Source of the DNA: Fimbriimonas ginsengisoli
GTDB lineage: Bacteria > Armatimonadota > Fimbriimonadia > Fimbriimonadales > Fimbriimonadaceae
DNA length: 52,899 nt
Direction of reading: 5' to 3'
NCBI GenBank assembly: GCA_016179045.1
Contig: JACOSL010000008.1
Location: 1 to 52,899, forward strand
In this document: positions 15,274-23,117 of the stretch, in pieces
How the letters are laid out: each line of letters opens with the position of its first letter
Position numbering within the stretch: position 1 is the first letter of the stretch
The notes under the pieces: generated by a model
Told to the model about the DNA's origin: nothing
What the model saw: only the letters and a program-made list of their open reading frames with translations
Database searches by the model: none
Position numbers and translations under genes: made by a program

Positions 15274-16470
15274 ATGGAGCACGTTTGGTTTACGGCAGCC
15301 ATCTGGCTGGGCCTCGCCCTCGTTGCCACCCTCGTCGCGCTCTGGCTACGCATTTCGGTTGCCTTGACCGAGATCGTGGTCGGGACGGTTGCGCAGGTCG
15401 TGATCGTGAGCACGCTGGGTCCCAACCTTCTCGACGCAAAGGAGGGCTGGGTCACGTTTCTAGCCGGGGTCGGGGCGATCATGCTGACCTTTCTGGCGGG
15501 GGCGGAACTCGACCCCAAAGCATTCAAAAGCTTCTGGAAACAGGCAGTCTTCATCGGCGTGTTCTCGTTTGCAGCGCCGTTCCTCCTTGGCACGGCGACC
15601 GCCTTTTGGCTGTTGAGATGGGATCCGCGTGCCGCGTGGCTTGGCGGCGTCGCCCTTTCCACGACTTCGGTCGCGGTGGTGTACGCGGTAATGCTCGAGC
15701 TGGGGCTGAACCGGACGCAGTTCGGGAAGGCCATTCTCGCCGCGTGCTTCGTGACCGACCTGGGGACCGTGTTGGCGCTCGGCGTCCTCTTCGCTCCGTT
15801 CACCGCCAGGACGCTCTACTTTGGCGGGGGCATGGTCCTTGCGGTGCCCGCGCTTCTTTATGGGACGCGGCCGTTCTTCCATAAATATGGAAGGCGACCG
15901 AGTGAATTGGAGGCGAAATATCTCCTGTTCGCCTTGTTCTTGTTGGGAGGGCTGGCCGTGTGGTCGGGCTCCGAGGCGGTGCTGCCTGCATATCTTGTCG
16001 GGATGATGCTCGCCGGTACGGTCGGTACGGACCATCAACTCGTGAGGCGGTTGCGGACCCTGACGTTCGGATTGTTAACGCCCTTCTACTTCATTCGGGC
16101 GGGTTCGCTGGTGCACCTTCCGGCGATCGGCGCCGCGTTCGGGGCGTTTGTGTTGCTGCTGCTGAGCAAGATGGTGGCAAAGTTCGTCGGCGTCTATCCC
16201 CTATCTCGCCGGTTGGGGCACGATAACGGCGACGCGATGTACCTCACCCTGCTCATGTCGACGGGCCTAACATTTGGGACGATCTCTGCGCTCTACGGTG
16301 TTTCGCACAACATCATCGATCAGAGCCAGTATTCGCTCTTGGTCGCGGCGGTGATCGCAAGCGCCGTCATACCGACCTGGATCGCGAATCGCTGGTTTCT
16401 GCCTCACCGCCACTTGCCCAAGGGGAGAGGCGCGGAGGATGCGGCCGCGTTTGCCACCGAGGATGAATAG
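15274..16470 (+). CDS. Cation:proton antiporter, CPA2/KefB-like
   Basis: 398 aa with about 11-13 membrane segments. The pattern VALTEIVVGTVAQVVI, FLAGAELDPKAFK, GGVALSTTSVAVVYAVM and ACFVTDLGTVLALG is that of the Na+/H+ exchanger domain; the Thr-Asp in VTDLGT fits the family's ion site. No C-terminal TrkA-N/NAD-binding domain, so it is a membrane domain only. The start ATG at 15274 is preceded by AAGGAG with a 6-nt spacer. It probably exchanges Na+ or K+ for H+. Its stop is 12 bp from the convergent tRNA gene. Confidence 0.9.
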   Translation: MEHVWFTAAIWLGLALVATLVALWLRISVALTEIVVGTVAQVVIVSTLGPNLLDAKEGWVTFLAGVGAIMLTFLAGAELDPKAFKSFWKQAVFIGVFSFAAPFLLGTATAFWLLRWDPRAAWLGGVALSTTSVAVVYAVMLELGLNRTQFGKAILAACFVTDLGTVLALGVLFAPFTARTLYFGGGMVLAVPALLYGTRPFFHKYGRRPSELEAKYLLFALFLLGGLAVWSGSEAVLPAYLVGMMLAGTVGTDHQLVRRLRTLTFGLLTPFYFIRAGSLVHLPAIGAAFGAFVLLLLSKMVAKFVGVYPLSRRLGHDNGDAMYLTLLMSTGLTFGTISALYGVSHNIIDQSQYSLLVAAVIASAVIPTWIANRWFLPHRHLPKGRGAEDAAAFATEDE

Positions 16471-16482
16471 CTACAAGCGGTC

Positions 16483-16556
16483 TGGCTGCCGGACTAGGAT
16501 TCGAACCTAGACATGCGGCACCAAAAACCGCTGTCCTACCATTAGACGATCCGGCA
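16483..16556 (-). tRNA. trnQ: tRNA-Gln (anticodon UUG)
   Basis: Read on the minus strand from 16556, the acceptor arm TGCCGGA pairs with TCCGGCA. The D arm is GTC-TAATGGTAG-GAC. The anticodon stem GCGGT/GCCGC encloses loop TTTTGGT, giving anticodon TTG (Gln, codon CAA). The T arm is CTAGG TTCGAAT CCTAG. Discriminator G is followed by an encoded CCA (16485-16483). All stems are intact. Confidence 0.97.
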
Positions 16557-16593
16557 ATCCAATGCCGAGTATATCAGTGGGGAAGCGAAGGGT

Positions 16594-16664
16594 GACGAGC
16601 GACGAGTGACATTGGGAGATCCGGTCCGGTCGCTCGTCGCTCGTCGCTTGTCGCTTGTCGCTTT
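16594..16664. repeat. Heptamer-rich inverted repeat (family 3, copy a)
   Basis: GACGAGCGACGAGTGAC (16594-16610) is matched in inverted form by GTCGCTCGTCGCTCGTC (16629-16645) with one mismatch, giving a 17-bp stem. From 16630 five tandem heptamers follow: TCGCTCG, TCGCTCG, TCGCTTG, TCGCTTG, TCGCTTT. A related copy lies at 43283-43341. It occupies most of the 154-bp gap between the tRNA and the M24 peptidase gene. Confidence 0.8.
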
Positions 16665-16710
16665 CCGCACAGCCTTCCCGGCCGTTACTCGCTGCGCCAT
16701 ACTGGGCGGC

Positions 16711-17820
16711 ATGGAGACTCTTGCGAGCACGGAGCGCGCCCAGCGCCTGGCCGCGCAGCTTCGCGAAGACGGCGTGGACGCCTACCTGGCGAGTTCGCCC
16801 ATTTCGATGCGCTACCTGCACGGCTTCGGCGAGGACGGGCATGAGCGGTTCCTCATGATGGCGATTCGCGACACGGGCGAGGTACGGCTGATCTGCCCCG
16901 CTCTCACCGAGACGAAGGCGCGCCGTGGCGGAGTGGCCGATATCCGAGCGTGGAAGGACGGTGAAGACCCCTTGCGCCACTTTGGCGAGCTCGCCGAGGA
17001 TTGGACGTTGAGGTCTTCGATAATCGCGGTCGACGACGAAATGCGCGCGGGAATCCTGCTCGCGATGCAAGGCGCGCTGCCCGCGGCGCTGTTCAAGCCA
17101 GGCCACCCCATTCTCGCCAAGCTCATGCGGGTGAAGGACGAGGCGGAGTTGGAATTGCTCGCGCGGGCCGCTCGCATCGCGGATGAGGCATTGGACGCCG
17201 GCCTCGCCGCAATCCGGCCGGGGGCGACCGAGCTCGACGTGCAACGCGCGCTCAATCGGGAAATGGAGCGCCTAGGAGGCGTACCCACTTTCTGTTTGGT
17301 CGGGGCGGGGGCGAACGGGGCGGAGCCGCACCACGAGACCGACGCCACGCCCATTCGCGACGGCGACGTTGTGGTGCTCGACTACGGCTGCGAGGTTGAC
17401 GGCTATCAGAGCGATATCACGCGCACGGTGGCGCTCGGCGATCCGGGCGAGGAGGCGCACCGCGTGTACCACGTCGTGTATCAGGCGCATCTGGCCGGGC
17501 GGCGCGCCATCCAGCCCGGCGTGAGTGGGCGAGACGTGGATCGCGACGCCCGCAAGGTGATCGTGGAGGCGGGCTATGGGGAGTGGTTCGTGCACCGAAC
17601 GGGGCACGGCATCGGCATGCGCGGCCACGAGGAGCCCTATGTGGCGGAGACCAACACCGAGCCGCTCGACGTGGGTAATTGCGTGAGCGTCGAGCCGGGG
17701 GTCTACCTGCCTGGGCGCTTTGGGGTGCGGATCGAGAACATCGTGACGGTGGAAGAGGGCGGCGAGCGCTCGCTGAACGACGAGCCGCTCGCCGAGTTGC
17801 TCTGCCTCAAGCCTGCGTAG
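16711..17820 (+). CDS. M24 family Xaa-Pro peptidase
   Basis: 369 aa: a creatinase-type N-terminal domain (to ~130) and a pita-bread catalytic domain. Metal ligands are visible as Asp224 in VVLDYG, Asp235 in YQSDITRT, His299 in RTGHGIG, Glu328 in SVEPGVYL and Glu342 in RIENIV. It cleaves N-terminal residues ahead of proline in the cytosol. ATG 16711 is preferred because the frame upstream runs into the repeat and METLASTERAQRLAAQL matches the family start. The 3' end overlaps the convergent lnt gene by 14 bp. Confidence 0.93.
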   Translation: METLASTERAQRLAAQLREDGVDAYLASSPISMRYLHGFGEDGHERFLMMAIRDTGEVRLICPALTETKARRGGVADIRAWKDGEDPLRHFGELAEDWTLRSSIIAVDDEMRAGILLAMQGALPAALFKPGHPILAKLMRVKDEAELELLARAARIADEALDAGLAAIRPGATELDVQRALNREMERLGGVPTFCLVGAGANGAEPHHETDATPIRDGDVVVLDYGCEVDGYQSDITRTVALGDPGEEAHRVYHVVYQAHLAGRRAIQPGVSGRDVDRDARKVIVEAGYGEWFVHRTGHGIGMRGHEEPYVAETNTEPLDVGNCVSVEPGVYLPGRFGVRIENIVTVEEGGERSLNDEPLAELLCLKPA

Positions 17821-19288
17821 CGCCCGGGCGACGCCGGGCAAACACCGGAACGACCAGGCACGAGGCAACCGCGATCCACGGGAATGCGGGCAAGAAGGGA
17901 AACGTCTGCGGCCCGGAGGGAAGCACCGCCTCCACCGCCAGGCACGAGCGCGCCCTGAGCGGCGCCTGGGCGAGAAGCCGCCCGCGCCCATCGCAGGCGA
18001 TCGAATAGCCGAGGCTGGCCGAGCGGATCAGGGGTAGGCCGGTCTCGATCGAGCGCCAGATGGTGCAATCGCGAAGCTGCTCGGGCGCCGATGTGCCGAA
18101 ATACCAATCGTCCTGGCTGAGCACGGCCAGAAGCTGGGATCCGTTGCGCGCCTGCCGGTACGCGATATCGGGGAACAGCGCCTCAAAGCAGATCATCGGC
18201 CCGAGGCGTATGCCCGCGACGTCCAGCGTGCGAATCTCGCTTCCGGGGATCAAGTCGTCGTTCGGCAAGTTGAAGCTGTCGAGCAAGGGTAACACGCCGC
18301 GACCGGGCACATACTCGCCAAAGATCACGAGGCGGGTCTTGTCGGCGTAGCTCCAATGGCCGTCGTAGGCGAACACCGATTGGTGGGCGGGCCGCGATCC
18401 CCGCCGCGCGCCGAATACGACCGGCACCCTGCCGATCGGAACTCCGACCGGAGGCTCGCCATCGCTCGAAGCGGCCATGCCCTCGGGCAGGAGGAGGAAC
18501 GCCGCGCCCGATTGACGCGCCTCATCGCTCAGAGCGAGGACGCTCGCTTGTGCTTGCACCGCCGTCATGACCGGCTCGCCGAACGCAAGGTCCAGCCCCG
18601 GCTGGCCGACGGCGACGAGTACGGGAAGCCCCTCGATCGGGCGGGCATACCAAAGGGCGGACAGGAGGGGCATCGCGACGGCGATGAGGGCGGCGGGCCA
18701 GAGTCGGGCGACGCTCTCGCGAGCCACGAGACGGGCCGCGATCACGTTAACGAGCAGCACCCACGCCGAGATGAGAAACACCGTTCCGAGGGCGGCAGGC
18801 TGAATGATGGCTGGATAGGGCGTAAGCGGCAGGGCGGTCAAGCCCCACGGGAAGCCGATACCGGGCGCGTAGGATCGAAGCACCTCCACGCCAGCCCAGA
18901 CGAGCGGGATCAACCACGGCCGGCCAGCGACCCAGCAGAGCCGCATCAGGCAACCGGCCAGGGCGAAGAAGAGGGCGGTGACCAAAGCCGCGCCCAGCCA
19001 AGGAATCAGGGAGAGGGCAAGGCTGTGGGTCCAGCGATGGGTTAGGACTTGCAGCCACTGAAGCTGCGCAAGCATGAACACGAGGCCGAAGGTGTAGCCG
19101 GAGCGCACGGCGCCCCTCGCCGTCTGGCCGCGCAGCGCGATTAGCCACGGCACGAACGCGAGGAACACGAGGGGTCGCAGGTTGAACGGCGGAAAGGCTA
19201 GGGTCAGAAGCAGCGCACTGACGATTCCGGGCCAGCGGTCGCGCCAAGGGCTCGACCGAGGCTGGTCGGCGCTATCGGGAAGCGCCAT
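17807..19288 (-). CDS. lnt: Apolipoprotein N-acyltransferase
   Basis: 493 aa. About six N-terminal membrane helices (LLLTLAFPPFNLRPLVFLAF onward; GIGFPWG near 145 is typical) precede a periplasmic nitrilase-fold domain. The catalytic Glu is in LLLPEGM, Lys in YADKTRLV and Cys in GPMICFEALFPD. The enzyme adds the third acyl chain to lipoproteins in the inner membrane, which supports a diderm cell; its clients would include PstS and the small lipoprotein encoded here. It starts inside the 3' end of the phosphatase gene (17-bp overlap), so the pair is translationally coupled. Confidence 0.95.
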   Translation of the reverse strand: MALPDSADQPRSSPWRDRWPGIVSALLLTLAFPPFNLRPLVFLAFVPWLIALRGQTARGAVRSGYTFGLVFMLAQLQWLQVLTHRWTHSLALSLIPWLGAALVTALFFALAGCLMRLCWVAGRPWLIPLVWAGVEVLRSYAPGIGFPWGLTALPLTPYPAIIQPAALGTVFLISAWVLLVNVIAARLVARESVARLWPAALIAVAMPLLSALWYARPIEGLPVLVAVGQPGLDLAFGEPVMTAVQAQASVLALSDEARQSGAAFLLLPEGMAASSDGEPPVGVPIGRVPVVFGARRGSRPAHQSVFAYDGHWSYADKTRLVIFGEYVPGRGVLPLLDSFNLPNDDLIPGSEIRTLDVAGIRLGPMICFEALFPDIAYRQARNGSQLLAVLSQDDWYFGTSAPEQLRDCTIWRSIETGLPLIRSASLGYSIACDGRGRLLAQAPLRARSCLAVEAVLPSGPQTFPFLPAFPWIAVASCLVVPVFARRRPGATQA

Positions 19289-19913
19289 CGATGCCCCCGC
19301 TCAGAGCCCCCGCGAGCGTCAGGTGGGATGTGTCGTTGTACCGAACGAGCTGGAATAAGCCGTCGGGCCGGCGCTGCAGCTCGCTGAGCGAGGCGTTGCC
19401 AAAGCGGAAGGCTCGGGAGGTCTCGAGACTGCCTTTGAGCAGCCTTGCCAGCATCAGGGCGTTCGCTCCGCCATGGCCGACCACGAGGCGGTCACCCTCG
19501 GCTGAAAACAACTGCTCGACAATGGCCCCGAGCCGATCCCAAACGTCGGCGAACGATTCGCCTCCGGGTGGGCGCACATGGAACGCGTCGAGGCCGAGGC
19601 GGACTTGGTCTTGGCTCGAGCGCTGGAACAGGTCTTCGAACGTGAGACCCTCCCAGTCGCCGAACGATCTCTCCCGCAGCGCCGGGTCGAGGCGGAGAGG
19701 TGAGCCCAGCGCCTCGGCAACGATGCGGGCGGTCTCGGCGGCGCGAGCCAGGTCGCTGGCGACGACTTCCACGGTCGGAAGGCCGCGCATCGACTCGGCC
19801 AGGCAATGGGCTTGATCGATGCCGATCGCATCGAGAGGGATGTCGGCGTGGCCTTGGGCTCTGAGTTCGGCGTTCCAGGCCGTCTGGCCATGCCGAACCA
19901 CGGATAGCCGCAT
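19272..19913 (-). CDS. Histidine phosphatase (phosphoglycerate mutase-like)
   Basis: 213 aa. The phosphate-accepting motif is VVRHGQTAWN at the N-terminus; ERSFGDWEGLTFEDL and the second His in LVVGHGGANALML complete the branch-1 histidine phosphatase signature. Relatives include CobC, GpmB and broad phosphatases; the substrate here is open. ATG 19913 (MRLSVVRHG) is chosen over a longer frame because the family starts directly before the RHG motif. Upstream of lnt on the same strand and overlapping it. Confidence 0.9.
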   Translation of the reverse strand: MRLSVVRHGQTAWNAELRAQGHADIPLDAIGIDQAHCLAESMRGLPTVEVVASDLARAAETARIVAEALGSPLRLDPALRERSFGDWEGLTFEDLFQRSSQDQVRLGLDAFHVRPPGGESFADVWDRLGAIVEQLFSAEGDRLVVGHGGANALMLARLLKGSLETSRAFRFGNASLSELQRRPDGLFQLVRYNDTSHLTLAGALSGGIDGASR

Positions 19914-20044
19914 GGCCCGGGTTATACCTGCCGGATCGTGCTTAAGCCGCGCTCGACGCCTGGAGACGGAGAGGGTTGGCAAGTGGCCTCCGCACGCCAG
20001 AGCGGAGCGGACGGGGGCGGAGGTTCATACGGCCCTGCGCCGAA

Positions 20045-20058
20045 ATTCGACGTCGAAT
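20045..20058. promoter_or_regulatory. 14-bp palindrome upstream of ada
   Basis: ATTCGACGTCGAAT is a perfect palindrome 44 bp before the ada start and about 130 bp before the divergent phosphatase gene. Size and place fit an operator for a dimeric regulator. No Ada-box (AATT-N6-GCAA type) was recognised. Confidence 0.35.
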
Positions 20059-20101
20059 AATCGGTGGCGGCGGCCCACTCTCAGGCTGGTAGCTTGACTC
20101 C

Positions 20102-21163
20102 ATGAGCGCGTTGCCTTCGCCAACCACCCTTTACAAGGCTCTCGTTAGCCGCGATTCGGCCTACGACGGCATCTTCTACGTCGGCGTGAGGACCACCGGC
20201 ATTTTCTGCCGGCCGGTATGCCCGGCCCGCAAGCCCAAGCCAGAGCACGTGGAGTATTTCGCCAACCGAAGCGATGCGCTCCACGCGGGGTATCGGCCGT
20301 GCAAGCGCTGCCGCCCGATGGAGTCCGGCGGCTCGCCTCCGACCTGGGCGAAGCGGTTGCTGCAGAAGGTCGAGGGGCATCCGACCGAGCGGATGACCGA
20401 TTCGGATGTGCGCAGGCTTGGCATCGACCCTGAGCGGGCTCGGCGCTACTTCAAGACTGCTTACGGGATGACCTTCCAGGCCTACCAGCGCTCGCTTCGC
20501 ATGGGGCTCGCGCTCCGCGAGATAAGATCAGGCGGCGGGATCGTCGAGGCGGCCATGGATGCGGGCTACGAATCGGACAGCGGCTTTCGTGACGCCTTCG
20601 AGGCGATTATCGGATCGACCCCGGGCCGGGCCGACGCGGCGCGCGCGGTCTATGCCAAATGGATCGATACGCCACTCGGCGGCATGCTTGCCTGCGCGGA
20701 CGACGAGGGGCTTTGCCTGCTCGAGTTCGTCGACCGGCGCATGCTGCAGACCCAAATCGAGACCCTCCGGCGACGGCTGGGGTGCGCGGTGGTGCCGGGC
20801 GAGCACCCGGTGCTGCGCCAAATCGAAGAAGAACTGGCGGCTTATTTTAAGGGCGAGCTGCGCGAGTTCAAGACGCCGCTCCGCGCGCCGGGCACCTCGT
20901 TCCAGATGAAGGTTTGGGAGAGGCTGCGCGCTATTCCCTACGGGCAGACGCTATCTTACGGGGAGATGGCGCGTGACATCGGAGTTCCCGACGCCCAGCG
21001 GGCGGTGGGCAAGGCCAATGGCGACAACCGGCTTGCGATTATCATTCCCTGCCACCGGGTGGTGCGCGCCGACGGCACGCTTTGCGGCTATGGCGGGGGG
21101 ATGTGGCGCAAGCGGTGGCTGCTCGACCTGGAGCGGGGCGAGCGGAAGCTGGATCTGGGGTAG
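20102..21163 (+). CDS. ada: Ada: methylated-DNA repair methyltransferase and regulator
   Basis: 353 aa with the full Ada layout. The N-terminal zinc domain holds Cys36 and Cys40 in FCRPVCP plus Cys67 and Cys70 in CKRC; Cys36 would be the methyl-phosphotriester acceptor that turns Ada into an activator. An AraC-type HTH follows (RARRYFKTAYGMTFQAYQR, AAMDAGYESDSGFRDAFEA). The O6-methylguanine transferase domain ends in IPCHRVV with acceptor Cys317 and the usual GGMWRKRWLLDLE tail. It repairs alkylated DNA and regulates its own response. It stands alone, with no alkA or alkB beside it. Confidence 0.96.
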   Translation: MSALPSPTTLYKALVSRDSAYDGIFYVGVRTTGIFCRPVCPARKPKPEHVEYFANRSDALHAGYRPCKRCRPMESGGSPPTWAKRLLQKVEGHPTERMTDSDVRRLGIDPERARRYFKTAYGMTFQAYQRSLRMGLALREIRSGGGIVEAAMDAGYESDSGFRDAFEAIIGSTPGRADAARAVYAKWIDTPLGGMLACADDEGLCLLEFVDRRMLQTQIETLRRRLGCAVVPGEHPVLRQIEEELAAYFKGELREFKTPLRAPGTSFQMKVWERLRAIPYGQTLSYGEMARDIGVPDAQRAVGKANGDNRLAIIIPCHRVVRADGTLCGYGGGMWRKRWLLDLERGERKLDLG

Positions 21164-21240
21164 CGCGGTTTTCGGACACACTAAGTCTCGCCAAGCCCTC
21201 AACCGCCTGCAGCGTTATTTGGTTGGACACCCTCCCCTTG

Positions 21241-21337
21241 CCCCTCCCTCAAGGGAGGGGATGATTTTCTTTGGTTCGCTCGCGCCCTCCGGGCGCTCGC
21301 TCGCCTTGTTTTCTTGCAACGCCATCCTTGGCGTTGC
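21241..21337 (+). repeat. Three-hairpin interspersed repeat, copy D
   Basis: Stem 1 is CCCCTCCC tcaa GGGAGGGG. The spacer is ATGATTTTCTTTGGTTCGCT. Stem 2 is GCGCCC tcc GGGCGC, followed by TCGCTCGCC. Stem 3 is a perfect 8-bp GCAACGCC atcctt GGCGTTGC. It lies in the 316-bp gap between ada and flgF. Downstream, 21368-21396 carries the ATGCAAAGCC/GCCACCGCAAAG motif also found at the ends of the copy C segment. Confidence 0.87.
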
Positions 21338-21441
21338 CGGCGGGCCAAGCGAAGCCACTGCACGGCAATGCAAAGCCTTCGCAGAGCCACCGCAAAGCGC
21401 TTCCTCCCCGAAACCTCAAGTCGATTGCGAGCTTCACGCCC

Positions 21442-21469
21442 TAAACCTAGTAAAGCTGCGTGCCGATTC
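21442..21469 (+). promoter_or_regulatory. Candidate sigma-28 (FliA) promoter before flgF
   Basis: TAAA (21442-21445) and GCCGATTC (21462-21469) are separated by 16 bp; the flagellar sigma-28 consensus is TAAA-N15-GCCGATAA. Transcription would begin near 21476, only a few bases before the flgF ATG, implying an almost leaderless mRNA. Plausible but unproven. Confidence 0.35.
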
Positions 21470-21479
21470 TGATGGTGGG

Positions 21480-22205
21480 ATGAACCGCGGAATCTACACG
21501 ACGGTATCGGGCATGATCGGCGCTCAGCGCTGGCTCGACGTCGTGGCGAACAACCTCGCGAACGTATCGACGGTCGGCTTCAAGCGCGACGCGCTGAGCT
21601 TCGCCGACACGGTCGAACGCGAACTGAGGGCGGCGGGCGGACTCGGGCAATCGATCGGGAGCATCGGCGCGGGCGCCGATATCGACAGCCAGTACACGGT
21701 GATGGACGAGGGCCCGATCGAATCGACCGGACGGCCACTCGACATGGCGGTGGAAGGCCCGAAAGGCATGTTCGCGGTCCAGACTCCCAACGGCCTGCGC
21801 TACACACGCGACGGCGCATTTACCTTGAACGCGCAGAGCCAAATCGTAGACCGCGCCGGCAATCCGGTGCTCGACAACCGGTCCCTTCCGATCACCCTGC
21901 CGACTGGTGGCGAACCGGTGGTGAGCGCCAGGGGCGAGATCGCGGTGAACGGCGCGAGCGTGGCGACCCTGGGCATCTTCGACGGGGCGTTCATGAAAGA
22001 GGGCGAAAACTTGTATTCATCGACAAATGCGAGCGCGGCGGAGATCGCTGTTCGGCCCCGGGCGCTCGAAGGATCCAATGTCAACGCGGTTGCCTCGATG
22101 ATCGAAATGATCCAGATCAACCGCCTCTACGAACTCGCGCAGAGGAGCGTCACCCAACAGGACGACCTCACGCAACGACTTACCCAGAGCCTCCAGAACC
22201 GCTAG
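21480..22205 (+). CDS. flgF: Flagellar basal-body rod protein FlgF
   Basis: 241 aa. The N-terminus MNRGIYTTVSGMIGAQRWLD with VANNLANVSTVGFKRD is the rod/hook family signature; the C-terminus ends EGSNVNAVASMIEMIQINRLYELAQRS, the matching helix. The centre (PLDMAVEGPKGMFAVQTPNG, YTRDGAFTLNAQSQIVD) fits FlgF rather than FlgG by length and position. It forms the proximal rod in the periplasm. The ATG follows the sigma-28-like promoter directly, and a good Shine-Dalgarno is lacking (GGTGGG touches the ATG). First gene of the flagellar cluster. Confidence 0.93.
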   Translation: MNRGIYTTVSGMIGAQRWLDVVANNLANVSTVGFKRDALSFADTVERELRAAGGLGQSIGSIGAGADIDSQYTVMDEGPIESTGRPLDMAVEGPKGMFAVQTPNGLRYTRDGAFTLNAQSQIVDRAGNPVLDNRSLPITLPTGGEPVVSARGEIAVNGASVATLGIFDGAFMKEGENLYSSTNASAAEIAVRPRALEGSNVNAVASMIEMIQINRLYELAQRSVTQQDDLTQRLTQSLQNR

Positions 22206-22247
22206 TTGAACGCTGGACCCGACGCCCAACCGGGCTAAGGGAGGCAG

Positions 22248-22272
22248 GCGGCGCCAGGGATTAGGGCGCCGC
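22248..22272. other. Hairpin between flgF and flgG
   Basis: GCGGCGCC (22248-22255) pairs with GGCGCCGC (22265-22272) around a 9-nt loop. It lies 43 bp after flgF and could attenuate read-through or protect mRNA. No U-run follows. The flgG start is 50 bp downstream. Confidence 0.4.
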
Positions 22273-22322
22273 GCCGAGCGGCTCACGGATGGCGACACGA
22301 CACCGAGGAGCAGTCGCCGCGA

Positions 22323-23111
22323 ATGATACGAACTTTAACAACTGCGGGCGCGGGCATGATCGCGCAGCAGACAAATTTGGACACGATCGCCAACAACCTG
22401 GCGAACGTCAACACCGTCGGATTCAAGTCGCTACGCGCCGAGTTCCAGGACATGGTCTATCAGACCCTGCGCGGATCGGGCGCGGCTTCGGGCGCGTCTT
22501 CCTCGACTCCGACCGCCTTGCAGGTGGGCCTTGGCTCGCGGTTTTCCGCCACGAGCGTGACGGCGGGGGTCGGGCCGATGCAGACCACCGGCAACCCGCT
22601 GGATGTCGCGATTCAGGGCGAGGGCTTCTTCCAGGTGCAGCGCGCCGATGGAACGCTGGCGTACACGCGGGACGGGTCGCTCAAGCGCGACGCGACCGGG
22701 CTGCTCGTGACGAGCGATGGCTTCCACGTGATCCCGGAGGTGACGATTCCTTCCGGCGCGACCGCGGTTTCCATTGCCCCAACCGGCGTGGTGACGGCCG
22801 TATTGCCGGGCCAAAGCGAGCCTCAGCAACTGGGGCAAATTACGATTGCCACGTTCTCGAACCCGGCCGGCCTCACCCGCATGGGGCAGAACCTGTTCCA
22901 GGCGGGCGGAGGCAGCGGCGATGCGAAGGTGGGCAATCCGGGCGACAACGGCTCGGGCACCTTGCAATCCGGCTTCCTCGAAGGATCGAACGTGCAGGTG
23001 GTCGAGGAGATGGTTCGGATGATCACCGCGCAGCGGGCGTACGAGATCAACTCGAAGGCCATCCAGACCGCCGACGAGATGCTCTCGACGATCAACAACC
23101 TCAAGAGGTAA
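22323..23111 (+). CDS. flgG: Flagellar distal rod protein FlgG
   Basis: 262 aa, the standard FlgG size. The N-terminus MIRTLTTAGAGMIAQQTNLDT with IANNLANVNTVGFKS is diagnostic. The middle reads PLDVAIQGEGFFQVQRADG, YTRDGSLKRDATGLLV and GFHVIPEVTIP. The C-terminus EGSNVQVVEEMVRMITAQRAYEINSKAIQ is the conserved helix of the distal rod. GAGGAG upstream of the ATG serves as ribosome site. It builds the periplasmic distal rod through the P and L rings encoded just downstream. Confidence 0.96.
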   Translation: MIRTLTTAGAGMIAQQTNLDTIANNLANVNTVGFKSLRAEFQDMVYQTLRGSGAASGASSSTPTALQVGLGSRFSATSVTAGVGPMQTTGNPLDVAIQGEGFFQVQRADGTLAYTRDGSLKRDATGLLVTSDGFHVIPEVTIPSGATAVSIAPTGVVTAVLPGQSEPQQLGQITIATFSNPAGLTRMGQNLFQAGGGSGDAKVGNPGDNGSGTLQSGFLEGSNVQVVEEMVRMITAQRAYEINSKAIQTADEMLSTINNLKR

Positions 23112-23117
23112 TTGCCC

